Source: Kutzneria viridogrisea
Lineage (GTDB): Bacteria > Actinomycetota > Actinomycetes > Mycobacteriales > Pseudonocardiaceae
Direction of reading: 5' to 3'
Assembly (NCBI GenBank): GCA_014138725.1
Contig: JACJID010000004.1
Span: forward strand, 1,178,001 to 1,242,000
Length of the DNA stretch: 64,000 bases
A program made the position numbers and the translations under genes. Below the pieces are notes generated by a model that saw nothing but the letters and a program-made list of their open reading frames with translations, was not told where the DNA came from and made no database searches. Shown piece by piece: positions 1 through 9,132 of the stretch (position 1 is the first letter of the stretch; every line of letters starts with the position of its first letter).

Positions 1-679
1 CGCAAGGAAACACGCCAGTCGATCCGGCGCATCCGGTCGCCGGGCTGGAACGGGCGGATGGTGCGCAGGTCCGTGCTGTCGCCGGGCCGCCGCGAGCGGT
101 GCACGCCGACCAACCCGGCGGGGCGGGCGGGAACGGGCCCGGCGGGCAGTTCCCGCACGGGCGGCAGCAGCACCCGGCTGACCTCCCGGCCGACCATCGG
201 GCCGTGCACGATCAACGCGTCCGGACCGGCGACGAGGTGGTCCAGGCGCAGGTCCACGCCTTCGCCCCAGGCCCGCCGGTACAGCCCGCAGGCGATCTCC
301 GCGACCGAGGCGGGCAGCAGGTGCACCGGGCCGGGTCCAGGATTTCCCTTGTCCGGCAACCTGATCGCGAGCAGCTCGGCGCCGTGGCCCGGATCGACCC
401 GCACGGTGGCCAGCGCGGTCTCACCGGCCTCCCCGGTCCGTGCGACCGGCAGCACGGTGACCTTCGGCGTTCCGGAGGGCTTGGTGGACAAGGCAAGCAC
501 GCTGGCGGCGAGCAGCGGGGCGCCCAGCAGGGCGAGAACCACGTTGTGCGCCAACACACCCGCCACGACCAGGCCGACACCGAGCAGCAGCCCGCGGCGC
601 AGCGCCTCGGTGGCGTGCCAGGTCTGGTTGCGCCCGCCGAGCAGGGCCTCGCGGACCCGCCTCGCCCGCGCGAGCACCG

Positions 680-683
<4 letters not shown>
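1..683 (-). CDS. DUF58 domain protein, C-terminus cut by window edge
   Basis: Only the first 227 codons are present because the gene reads off the left edge. A hydrophobic stretch near residues 30-65 probably forms two membrane segments. The last visible residues carry the DUF58 signature RPFQPGDRMRRIDWR, which in this family precedes a von Willebrand A-like fold. The GTG start overlaps the MoxR stop by four bases (GTGA), so translation is coupled. DUF58 proteins habitually travel with MoxR ATPases and DUF4129 membrane proteins, as here. The set is thought to act at the cell envelope, but the substrate is unknown. The family call is secure; the cellular role is inferred from gene neighbourhood only. 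Confidence 0.88.
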
Positions 684-1656
<973 letters not shown>

Positions 1657-1660
<4 letters not shown>

Positions 1661-2130
1661 AGTTCCTCCAGTCGGGCCAACAGGGTGCTGAGCTCCTCGG
1701 GGCCAGGCATGCGGGCGCCCCGATCGGTGAGCAGGGCGAGCAGTTCGCCGCCCAGCAGGGATTGTGCGCGTGGATCGGTCAGGTCCTCGACCCCGGCTTG
1801 GCGCAGTCTGGCCAGTGCGAGCTCGCGCAGCCTGGGCTGGATCCGGCTGCGGAACCGGCCCGCGTCGGTGGCGGCATCGGCGAGGCGCCCGCTGAGCGCG
1901 CTGGCCTGCGGGGTGGACAGGGCGCCGTCGGTGGCGGGCAGGGGCTGCCAGGCCGGTTCACTGGTCATCGGGGAACGGGCCAGCACCAACACCAACAGCC
2001 CGATCGGCAGGGTCAGCAGCGCAGCCCAGAGCACGGGTGCGCCGAGCAACCAGCTCAGGCAGGTCAGCGCCACGGCCGAGCACCCGACCGCCGAGGCGAT
2101 CGCACGCGGCCAGCTCATCAGCGGGTTCAC
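1657..2130 (-). CDS. Small membrane protein of the DUF4129-MoxR-DUF58 operon
   Basis: 157 residues. Two adjacent hydrophobic segments (about residues 10-30 and 32-50) lie at the N-terminus, followed by a soluble, helical, Leu/Ala/Arg-rich tail. I do not recognise a named domain. Position between DUF4129 and MoxR, with four-base overlaps at both ends (GTG start inside the DUF4129 stop, stop inside the MoxR start), shows it belongs to the same transcript and probably the same membrane assembly. An internal ATG four codons in is an alternative start. Confidence 0.75.
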
Positions 2131-2792
2131 CGCGCCGCCGCCAGATCTATCGCGACCCGGTCCAGCGCCTGGGCCGCGGACTCCGCGTCCGCGTCGCTGA
2201 CCTGCGCCGACTGGTCGAAGCGAGCCCGCACGTACAGGGCGCGCAACCGGGCCAGTGCCTGGGCGTCGACCTGGTGCGCGGCGAGCACGGCGGCCACGAA
2301 CTCGGTGGGCGTCTGCTGCGGGCGGCGGGGCGTGCCGCTGGCGGTCGCGCTGTCCTCCAGCCCGACCCAGGCCGCGATCACGCGGTCACCGGGCGGTCCG
2401 CCCTCGCGGGCGCGGAGCTGGGCCGCGGCCCTGCGGGCCCGTTGTGCGAGCACGGCGCCGCTGACCGCGGTCGGCGCGGAGTCCTCGGTGGTCACCGGGT
2501 CGGCCGTGCCGCGAACGCGGAGTTTGGGCCGCAGCCGGAGCAGGGCGACAAGTCCGGCGGCACCGAGCAGGAGGATCACCAGGATGAGGACCAGCGCGAA
2601 CAGGTCGATGACGCCGCCGACCGCGGTGGGCGGGTAGCCGTCCGGCTGGGGGCTGGTGGTGCCGGTGGCCGTGATCGGCGCGGGCTGGAAGGTCGGCGCG
2701 CTGAACGTCACGGGCGAGCGGCCGCGAGCCGCGAGTGCCGCGAGCAGCAGCAGGGCGGCCAGCGACAGCAGCAGCGGGAGCCTGGCTCTCAC
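2127..2792 (-). CDS. DUF4129 domain membrane protein
   Basis: 221 residues from a GTG at 2792. A signal-anchor-like hydrophobic segment (about residues 5-22) is followed by an extracytoplasmic Pro/Thr-rich stretch, a second transmembrane helix near residues 60-85, and a cytoplasmic DUF4129 domain in the C-terminal 110 residues (aligned around the WVGLED and TPTEF segments). I chose the GTG start because the longer frame upstream would add an Arg/Pro-rich, non-membrane extension that runs across the divergent Nudix start. It heads the envelope operon with MoxR and DUF58. Only about 35 bp separates it from the divergent Nudix gene, so promoters must be compact there. Confidence 0.82.
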   Translation of the reverse strand: MRARLPLLLSLAALLLLAALAARGRSPVTFSAPTFQPAPITATGTTSPQPDGYPPTAVGGVIDLFALVLILVILLLGAAGLVALLRLRPKLRVRGTADPVTTEDSAPTAVSGAVLAQRARRAAAQLRAREGGPPGDRVIAAWVGLEDSATASGTPRRPQQTPTEFVAAVLAAHQVDAQALARLRALYVRARFDQSAQVSDADAESAAQALDRVAIDLAAAR

Positions 2793-2827
2793 GCGGTCGC
2801 ACCGGACGGATCTGGCATGGTGGCAGC

Positions 2828-3421
2828 ATGCCTCACCGGGACCTCGTGGACGAACGGGTTCGCCAGTTCCGACGTGTGGCCGTGACCGATCACGGCCTGC
2901 GCGCCGCGGCGGTGGCCGTGGTGCTCGTCGGCGACGGGCCGGCGGAGGGCGTCTGGCTGACCCTGCGGCCGTCACGGATGCGCGCGCACCCCGGGCAGTT
3001 CGCGCTGCCGGGCGGCAAGCTGGACCCGGGTGAGGACGCCGTGGACGCCGCGCTGCGCGAGCTGCACGAGGAGTTGGGCGTGCGGGCGGGCCGCGAGCAG
3101 GTGCTGGGGCTGCTCGACGACTACCCGACCCGTTCCGGGTACGTGATCACTCCCGTGGTGCTGCGGGTCGCCGAGGCCGTGCTGGACCCGAACCCGGCGG
3201 AGGTGGCCGAGGTGTTCCTGATCCCGCTCGCGGAACTGGACGTGCCGCCGAGGTTGCTGCGCATCCCCGAGTCGGACCGGCCCGTGGTGCAGCTGCCGCT
3301 CGTGGGCAGCCTGGTGCACGCGCCGACCGCGGCGGTGCTGCACCAGTTCCGCGAGGTCGCGCTGCACGGGCGGCACACCAGGGTCGCCCACCTGGAGCAG
3401 CCGGTGTTCGCCTGGCGCTGA
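2828..3421 (+). CDS. Nudix hydrolase, CoA-pyrophosphatase type
   Basis: 197 residues. The Nudix box is complete: G63, E69, R77, E78, E81, E82 and G84 fit G-x5-E-x7-RE-x2-EE-x-G, giving the metal site. Just before it lies LTLRPSRMRAHPGQFALPGG, which resembles the signature preceding the Nudix box in the NUDT7/NudL group that hydrolyses coenzyme A and acyl-CoA to phosphopantetheine and 3',5'-ADP. The enzyme is predicted cytoplasmic. Substrate assignment rests on that signature only. A DUF2203 gene follows after 14 bp and is probably co-transcribed. Confidence 0.87.
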   Translation: MPHRDLVDERVRQFRRVAVTDHGLRAAAVAVVLVGDGPAEGVWLTLRPSRMRAHPGQFALPGGKLDPGEDAVDAALRELHEELGVRAGREQVLGLLDDYPTRSGYVITPVVLRVAEAVLDPNPAEVAEVFLIPLAELDVPPRLLRIPESDRPVVQLPLVGSLVHAPTAAVLHQFREVALHGRHTRVAHLEQPVFAWR

Positions 3422-3435
3422 GCCGGGGGCACGAT

Positions 3436-3807
3436 GTGCACATGGGACTGTTCACCGTCGCCGAGGCCCGAGAGGAACTGGCCAGGCTGTTGCCGGTGCT
3501 GGACGAGCTGGTGCGGCTGCGCGCCGACGCCGCCGAGCTGTGCGCCTCGCTGGCACCGGACGGCCCGCCGACCCCGCTGGGCGGGCTGCCCGAGATGAAG
3601 GCGGCGCAGGCCCGGCTGGACGACCTGATGACCACCGTGCAGCAGACCGGCGCCGAGCTGAAGGGCTTCGCCCCGCTGCTGGTCGACTTCCCGGCGGATC
3701 TCGACGGGGTGCCGGTCCTGCTGTGCTGGCTGGAGGGCGACACCGAACTGGCCTGGTACCACCGCGCCGACCTGGGCTTCGCCGGCCGCCGCCGACTGGA
3801 CTGCTGA
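3436..3807 (+). CDS. DUF2203 family protein
   Basis: A 123-residue soluble protein of unknown function. The N-terminal half is a pair of long helices rich in Leu, Glu and Arg (LFTVAEAREELARLLPVLDE). The C-terminal half carries the DUF2203 hallmarks ELKGF, LVDFPA, LLCW and the GFAGRR tail. It starts with GTG at 3436 after a GGGGGC stretch; an in-frame ATG two codons later (3442) is equally possible. It lies directly behind the Nudix gene in the same direction. I cannot assign a biochemical role. Confidence 0.85.
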   Translation: MHMGLFTVAEAREELARLLPVLDELVRLRADAAELCASLAPDGPPTPLGGLPEMKAAQARLDDLMTTVQQTGAELKGFAPLLVDFPADLDGVPVLLCWLEGDTELAWYHRADLGFAGRRRLDC

Positions 3808-3823
3808 GCGGCACGCAACCAAA

Positions 3824-3980
3824 GCGCGTGTCGGCGCTTCCGGTGGCGCGTGTCGGACGTTCCCGTGCGGTGTGTTCGCCGTCCCGGTACGGCCTCCCAC
3901 GGGGTGGGAAACCGGGCCGGAAGCGCGAACTCGCCGTACCGGAAGCGCCGACACGCGCCACAGCTGGCGCCGACACGCGC
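3824..3980. repeat. Long inverted repeat between two converging genes
   Basis: A perfect 20-bp inverted repeat has arms at 3824-3843 and 3939-3958 with 95 bp between. The core GCGTGTCGG is repeated inside the left arm side (3845-3856), and its complement CCGACACGC is repeated outside the right arm (to 3980). So two copies face two inverted copies. The element lies exactly between the stops of the DUF2203 gene and the converging phytase-like gene, where a bidirectional terminator is expected. There is no T-run. It has the same design as the GAGTCCCG arrays later in the window but a different sequence. Confidence 0.8.
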
Positions 3981-4004
3981 TGGTTCGCCCCGGGGCGTTC
4001 GGCC

Positions 4005-5591
4005 TCAGCGGACGGTGATCGTCACGGTGGCGGTGCTGGTCGCGGCGGGCAGGCGGGTCGTGTCCACCACGAGGAACTCGCCGTCGTCCTGGCGGCCGTT
4101 GGGCTGGCTCTTCACGTGCAACTGGTACGGCGCCGTCGAGTTGGTGATGCCGTCGATGCCGAAGTCGCTGTCGTTGCTGATCACCAGCGTGCGACCACCG
4201 TTGATCGCGGCCACGCCCTCCACCTTGTCGTGACCGAAGAAGCCGCCGCTGGGGTCCAGGCCAGTGACCAGGCCGCCGAGGTCCAGGTGCAGCGACTTGG
4301 CCACCGGCCTGATGCCGACCTTGGCCAGGTCAGCCGTGGCCGTGGCGGTGTCGTCGGTGCCCACGTACGCGTCGATGCTGTGCTTGTCGGGGCCGACGAG
4401 CAGGCCACCCTTGCCCGCGTCGTAACCCGCGGCGGCCGGACCCACGTCGGTGGCCCCGGCCAGGTCGATCTTGAACAGCTTCTTGTACGCGCCGGGCTCC
4501 GGCTTGCCGTCACGCTCGTCGACCAGGAACGTGGTGCTGCTCAGCGCGGTGATCTCACTGACCGCCCCGCTGTGGGTCTTCGGGTCGTCGAGCAGGTACA
4601 GGTACTCGTGCGTGGCCTTGCTGCGCAGGTCGTAGGTCACGATGCGCAGGGTGGTGACGTTCGCGGGCTTCTTGGTCAGGTCGGGCTGCTGCAGGGCGGA
4701 CTGCATGATGCCGACCAGGGTCCGGCCGTCCGGGGTGATGGTCAGCCCCTCCATGCCCTTGTTCGGCACGCGGTTGGCGAGCTCGGCGGGCAGCGAGCCG
4801 TCGAAGGGCGAAAGCCGTTGCAGGGCAAGGCCGTTGCGGTCGAAGTGGGTGATGAACGGGCCGTACTCGTCGGAGACCCAGAACGTGCCGTCGGGCAGGG
4901 CCACGATCCCCTCGGGGTCGTAGCCGTTGGGGTCGGCGGCCAGCGGGACCCCGTTGATGTCCACAATGGACTCACCGGTGTTCGCCGCCGTGCTGACCCG
5001 TCCGCTGTACGGGGTGCCGTCGGCCGCGCGCAGCGGGATCTTCCTGCGCAGCACGGCCTTGCCGTCCACGAGCTGGAAGCGGCCGATGCTGGGCGTGAAC
5101 GAGGTCAGCGGCTCGATCTTGACCCCGTTAGGCCCGTCCACGTTGGGGCCGCGGTCGGTCAGGCCGTAGAACTCGTCGCAGGAACCGGGCACCGGGGTCA
5201 GCCCGGACCCATAGCCGCCGCCAGTGATCGGCACCCCGCCGACCGTGGCCAGCGCGGGCAGGTTCGTGCGGTACAGCCGGACCGCGTCGCTGGCGGTGTA
5301 GGTGAAGCTGTCGGTCCCGGTGAACCCGGCGGCCGGGGTGTAGCGGAAGGTACCGTCGGGGTTGATGTCCAGCGAGCCGTGCGCGGGGGCGGTGTGCGAG
5401 ACGACGGTCAGCGGATTGCCCCGGTCGTTGCCCAGCACACCTCGGCCGTGCGTGGTCAGCGTCTGGCCAGCGCGCACCCGGTAGCTGTCGGCGACGGTCC
5501 CCAGCGGGTGACCGGCGGCCTGCGCGGTCCCGCCGGACAACAGGGTCAGTGCGACGGTCCCCGCGATGGCGGCGATCCCTCGACGGTTCAT
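4005..5591 (-). CDS. Secreted phytase-like esterase protein with Ig-like domain
   Basis: 528 residues. A Sec signal peptide (MNRRGIAAIAGTVALTLLSG, cleavage after the following TAQA) is followed at about residues 40-105 by a cadherin/Ig-like module (VLGNDRGNPLTVV, GTFRYTPAAGFTGTDSFTYT). The remainder matches the phytase-like esterase family, with segments EFYGLTDRGPNVDGPNG and PDGTFWVSDEYGPFI. These proteins form a beta-propeller and are predicted phosphoesterases; the substrate is unknown. A strong ribosome site (GAGGAGG) lies just before the ATG. There is no anchor, so it is probably released outside the cell. Confidence 0.85.
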   Translation of the reverse strand: MNRRGIAAIAGTVALTLLSGGTAQAAGHPLGTVADSYRVRAGQTLTTHGRGVLGNDRGNPLTVVSHTAPAHGSLDINPDGTFRYTPAAGFTGTDSFTYTASDAVRLYRTNLPALATVGGVPITGGGYGSGLTPVPGSCDEFYGLTDRGPNVDGPNGVKIEPLTSFTPSIGRFQLVDGKAVLRRKIPLRAADGTPYSGRVSTAANTGESIVDINGVPLAADPNGYDPEGIVALPDGTFWVSDEYGPFITHFDRNGLALQRLSPFDGSLPAELANRVPNKGMEGLTITPDGRTLVGIMQSALQQPDLTKKPANVTTLRIVTYDLRSKATHEYLYLLDDPKTHSGAVSEITALSSTTFLVDERDGKPEPGAYKKLFKIDLAGATDVGPAAAGYDAGKGGLLVGPDKHSIDAYVGTDDTATATADLAKVGIRPVAKSLHLDLGGLVTGLDPSGGFFGHDKVEGVAAINGGRTLVISNDSDFGIDGITNSTAPYQLHVKSQPNGRQDDGEFLVVDTTRLPAATSTATVTITVR

Positions 5592-5697
5592 CGTTCCTCC
5601 TCAGCGCACCCGGTGGTGCACCGCGGGAGTCTCACCAGCGGAGGTGGACGCGGCGGGTCCGCCGGGCGTCCAGTCGATGAACAGTGCCGGGGAGCGC

Positions 5698-6795
5698 TCA
5701 GGGCGCCAACGCGGCGTAAACGATCGTGTTGTCCCGGTAGCTGCCCGCGCTGTGGTCGAAGGAACCGCCGCAGGTGATCACGCGCAGTTCCGGCTTCCCG
5801 TTGTCCCCGTAGACCTCCTGGGTCGGGAAGTTCGTCTTGGGCGCCTGCTCGACCTTGTACACCACGAACCGTGCTGTGGTCCCGTCCTGGCGCGGCACCA
5901 GGATCTCGGTGCCCGCGGTCACCTCGCGCAGCCGGTAGAACACGCCCTCCTTGTTCGCCCCGTCCACGTGCCCCAGCAGCACGGCCGAACCCTTCTCCCC
6001 CGGCGTGGGACCGTTGGCGTACCAGCCCGCCTGCATCGGCTGGCTCACCGGGGGCACCTGCACGGTCTGATCCGCGTTGAGCCCCAAGGACACCAGGGAG
6101 GAGTCCACCCCGATGCTCGGGATGCGCACCCGCAGCGGTGTCGACTTGGCCATCGGCTCGCCGGTGCTGCCTGCGGAGTTGGTGAAGCCCACGGCCGCCA
6201 CGGCGTGCGTGATCTCGTCGCGGAAGCCGTAGCCCACGATGCCCAGCCCGACCAGGACGAGCAGGGCGGCGACCGCCCCTGCCCCACCGCGACGCCTGCG
6301 CGGCGGCCGCACCGACCGCTGCCGGGAAGCCTTGGGCTGCTGGAACCGCAGGGTCGGCTCGCGCCGAACCGGTTGAGCCGCAACGGCTTGGGGCTGGCGC
6401 CAGTCCGGTCGCCGCTGCTCGGGCCGCGGCTGCCGCGGGCGGTGCGCCTGCGGTTGCGGCCAACCCGGTTGCGAGCCGCCGGGCTGGCGCTGGCCGCGCG
6501 CGTCAGGGTGCGGCCAACCCCGCTGCCCGCCCTGGGCCTGCGGGCCGCCTGCCCGCGTCCACCCCTGCGGCTGCCGACCTCCGGCCTGCGGCCAACCCTG
6601 TTGCAGGCCGCCCGGCTGCGAGCCGGTCTGCCGCTGCGGCCAACCCGGCTGCGGCGAACCCTGTTGTGCCTGAGCCCCACCCGCCTGCGGCCACGCCGGG
6701 GGCGGCACGGGCCGCGCACCGCCGACCGGGCCGCGGGGCGGTACCGGCAACGCCCTGGCCGGGTGCGGGTCCCGGCCAGGGAACTGCGGGTGCAC
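5698..6795 (-). CDS. Class F sortase with long Pro/Gln/Gly-rich N-terminus
   Basis: 365 residues. The first 165 are low-complexity Pro/Gln/Gly/Trp repeats (PGWPQ, AGG and similar), then an Arg-rich patch and one transmembrane helix at about 171-191. The sortase core follows with catalytic His276 in LGHVDG, Cys342 in VITCGG and Arg354 in SYRDN, matching the actinobacterial class F group (transpeptidase that cleaves a C-terminal sorting motif). The low-complexity region would be cytoplasmic, which is unusually long. The gene immediately upstream encodes a secreted protein with a sorting-like tail, a likely substrate. Confidence 0.9.
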   Translation of the reverse strand: MHPQFPGRDPHPARALPVPPRGPVGGARPVPPPAWPQAGGAQAQQGSPQPGWPQRQTGSQPGGLQQGWPQAGGRQPQGWTRAGGPQAQGGQRGWPHPDARGQRQPGGSQPGWPQPQAHRPRQPRPEQRRPDWRQPQAVAAQPVRREPTLRFQQPKASRQRSVRPPRRRRGGAGAVAALLVLVGLGIVGYGFRDEITHAVAAVGFTNSAGSTGEPMAKSTPLRVRIPSIGVDSSLVSLGLNADQTVQVPPVSQPMQAGWYANGPTPGEKGSAVLLGHVDGANKEGVFYRLREVTAGTEILVPRQDGTTARFVVYKVEQAPKTNFPTQEVYGDNGKPELRVITCGGSFDHSAGSYRDNTIVYAALAP

Positions 6796-6800
6796 GGCGG

Positions 6801-7214
6801 TCAGCCCTGGGTCGCGCGGCGCCGCAGCGCCCAGACGCCGACGCCGCCACCGGCGAGGACCACGGCGCCGCCCATGGCGATCAGGCCGAGGTTGCCGCCC
6901 TCGTCAGCGGTGCCGCCGCCACCGGTCTGCGGGGCGCCCTTGGGCACCTCACCGGACTTGGCGGTGGTGCTCGGCGCGCGGGTCACCGTGGAGCTGGGCG
7001 CCTTGCTGGACGGGCTGGTGGTGACGGTCGTCGTCGGCGCGGCGGAGGAGCTCGGAGCCGTCGTGCTCTCCGTGGTGATGGGCGCCGAGGTGGTGGTGTC
7101 GGCGGCGACCACGGCGCGGGGCTGCCCCTCCGCGGCCATCGCGACGGGCGCCGCGGCCAGCACGGCCATCGCGCCGAGCAGGCTGCCACCGACCAGTACC
7201 CGAGTGATCTTCAT
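6801..7214 (-). CDS. Secreted Ser/Thr-rich protein with PQTG sorting-like signal
   Basis: 137 residues. A signal peptide (MKITRVLVGGSLLGAMAVLA, then APVAMA) precedes a Ser/Thr/Pro-rich stalk at about residues 38-90. The tail is GAPQTGGGGTADEGG, a hydrophobic helix, and a basic RRRATQG end: the three-part architecture of a sortase substrate, with APQTG in place of canonical LPXTG. The next gene, 5 bp downstream, is a class F sortase, so the two probably form an enzyme-substrate pair. No functional head domain is visible; it may be a surface spacer. Confidence 0.82.
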   Translation of the reverse strand: MKITRVLVGGSLLGAMAVLAAAPVAMAAEGQPRAVVAADTTTSAPITTESTTAPSSSAAPTTTVTTSPSSKAPSSTVTRAPSTTAKSGEVPKGAPQTGGGGTADEGGNLGLIAMGGAVVLAGGGVGVWALRRRATQG

Positions 7215-7328
7215 GAGCTGTCCTTTCCCCGACTTGCCTGTCGAAGAGGAAGACGTCGGCCCGGCACCGGGGTTGACCTGCGGTGTTCCTGCCCACGGTC
7301 AGGCAACCTTTGCCCCAAGATCAGCGTC

Positions 7329-7961
7329 TTACAGGTCCAGACCCGCGCGCACGGCGAGCACCGCGAGCTGGACCCGGTTGGCGCAGCCGGTCTTGGCCGC
7401 CAGCGCGGACACGTGCGTCTTCACCGTGGTCACGGCCAGGAACAGGCGCTCGCCGATCTCCGCGTTGGACGCGCCGGTGGCCAGCAGGGCCAGCACCTCG
7501 CACTCCCGCTCGGTCAGCGCGGGCAACTCGGCACGCGTGCCAGTGCCCATGGCCCGGGACACGATGCGCGCCAACACCTCCGGGCTGAACACGGTCTCGC
7601 CCGCGGCCACGGCGCGGATCGCGGCCAGCACCCGTTCCGGCTCGGCGTGCTTGGCCAGGAACCCGGCGGCCCCGGCCCGCAGCGCCGCGTACAGGTGCTC
7701 GTCCTCGTCGAAGGTGGTCAGCACCAGCACCCGCGAGCCGGGGTGGTCGCGGGCGATCAGCTCGGTGGCGCGCACCCCGTCCATCACCGGCATGCGCAGG
7801 TCCATCACCACCACCTCGGGCGCGTCCGCGCACACCGCGCGCAGCGCCACCTCGCCGTTCCCGGCCTCCCCCACCACCTCCAGGTCGGCCGCGCTCTGGC
7901 ACAGCATGCGCAGTCCCGCACGCACGATCGGCTGGTCGTCCACCAGCAGCACCCCGGTCAC
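7329..7961 (-). CDS. NarL/FixJ-type response regulator
   Basis: 210 residues. The receiver domain has the acidic pocket VDD at residues 7-9, phosphoacceptor Asp54 in VVMDLRMP, and Lys near residue 103. The C-terminal LuxR-type helix-turn-helix is LTERECEVLALLATGASNAE and following. GTG start overlaps the stop of the sensor kinase gene by four bases (GTGA), so the two are a cognate pair. Its targets are not apparent; the adjacent sortase and substrate genes follow in the same direction after about 115 bp. Confidence 0.92.
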   Translation of the reverse strand: MTGVLLVDDQPIVRAGLRMLCQSAADLEVVGEAGNGEVALRAVCADAPEVVVMDLRMPVMDGVRATELIARDHPGSRVLVLTTFDEDEHLYAALRAGAAGFLAKHAEPERVLAAIRAVAAGETVFSPEVLARIVSRAMGTGTRAELPALTERECEVLALLATGASNAEIGERLFLAVTTVKTHVSALAAKTGCANRVQLAVLAVRAGLDL

Positions 7962-9055
7962 GAGGGCACCGCGGGCACCAGCGCCCGGACCCGCCAGCCC
8001 TCGGTGGTCGGCCCGGCCAGCAGCGTGCCGCCGAGCAGGTCCACCCGCTCCCGCATGCCGACCAGCCCCCAGCCGGTGCCGGTCTGGGCCAGTGCCCGCG
8101 TGCCGTTGAGGATGTCGACCTCCACCGCGTCCTCGCGGGTCGTCACGCGCACCCGCACCTTGCCGCCGGGCGCCCCGTGCTTGACGACGTTGGTCAAGCT
8201 CTCCTGGGTCACCCGCAGCACCGCCAGCCCCTGCACCGCCTCGACCCGGCTCAGGTCGTCCACGTGCCAGTCCACCCGGAACTCCTCGCGCAGGGTCCGC
8301 TCCAGCTCGGCCAGCGCACCGGCCAGGTTGGTGGGGTTCAGCAGCGGGGCCAGTTCCCGGTCGGTCATGCCCGGGTCGCGCAGCAGGTCGAGCATCTGCC
8401 GCACCTGGCGCAGGCTGGTGGTGGCGGCTTGACGCACGTCGTCAAGTACTTCGCTCAGCGGGTCGCCCAACTCCGGGTGGGCGTAGCGGGCGGCGGTCAC
8501 CCGCAGCGCGATGGAGGACAGGTGGTGCGCGGTGATGTCGTGCAACTCCCTGGCCAGGGCCGTGCGCTCGGTGGTGCGCACCCGGGCCTCGGCGTCGCGG
8601 GCGTGCTCCTGGGCGGCCACCGCCAGTGCGCGCAGCGAGCGGATGTACAGCCCGAGCAGCACCGGGGCGGCGACCATGCTGCACACGGCCAGGTAGAAGG
8701 CGGGCGGGGCCTGGTCCAGCCGCCAGTTGCCGAGCTTGAGCAGCACGGCGGCCAGGGCCGCCAGCACGCCGAGTGCCAGCGGCCAGCCGCGGCGGCGCAC
8801 GGGCAGTTCGGCGGCCGACACCAGCAGCAGCAACAACACCGCGTCCGAGGCGGGCGGGTCCAGTCTGCCCGCGACCAGCACGAGTCCGCACTGGGCCAGC
8901 ACGGACAGCAGCGGGAACCGTGGAACGGCCAGCAACACCGCGCAGGACAGCGCGAGCCAGAGCCAGCCGCGGGCGGTCACCAGGCCCTCGCCGATCACCA
9001 ACAGGTAGCCGAGGGCGAAGGCCATCGGCACCAGGCGCACGGGCAGAGAATGCAC
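7958..9055 (-). CDS. Sensor histidine kinase, HisKA_3 type
   Basis: 365 residues from GTG 9055. The N-terminal half has about six hydrophobic helices with no sizeable extracellular loop. The dimerisation/phosphoacceptor region follows with His172 in ARELHDITAHH, then a HATPase domain ending in GWGLVGMRERV. The longer open frame back to 9112 would run into the divergent exonuclease start region, so I prefer the internal GTG; no clear ribosome site decides it. Couples to the overlapping NarL-type regulator. Confidence 0.88.
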   Translation of the reverse strand: MHSLPVRLVPMAFALGYLLVIGEGLVTARGWLWLALSCAVLLAVPRFPLLSVLAQCGLVLVAGRLDPPASDAVLLLLLVSAAELPVRRRGWPLALGVLAALAAVLLKLGNWRLDQAPPAFYLAVCSMVAAPVLLGLYIRSLRALAVAAQEHARDAEARVRTTERTALARELHDITAHHLSSIALRVTAARYAHPELGDPLSEVLDDVRQAATTSLRQVRQMLDLLRDPGMTDRELAPLLNPTNLAGALAELERTLREEFRVDWHVDDLSRVEAVQGLAVLRVTQESLTNVVKHGAPGGKVRVRVTTREDAVEVDILNGTRALAQTGTGWGLVGMRERVDLLGGTLLAGPTTEGWRVRALVPAVPS

Positions 9056-9132
9056 CCGAACGACATTAGGCCCTTTGGGCGTGACCGCGCGGAAACGGTA
9101 ACCGAGTGCCACGGCGTGGCGACATCAAGGAC

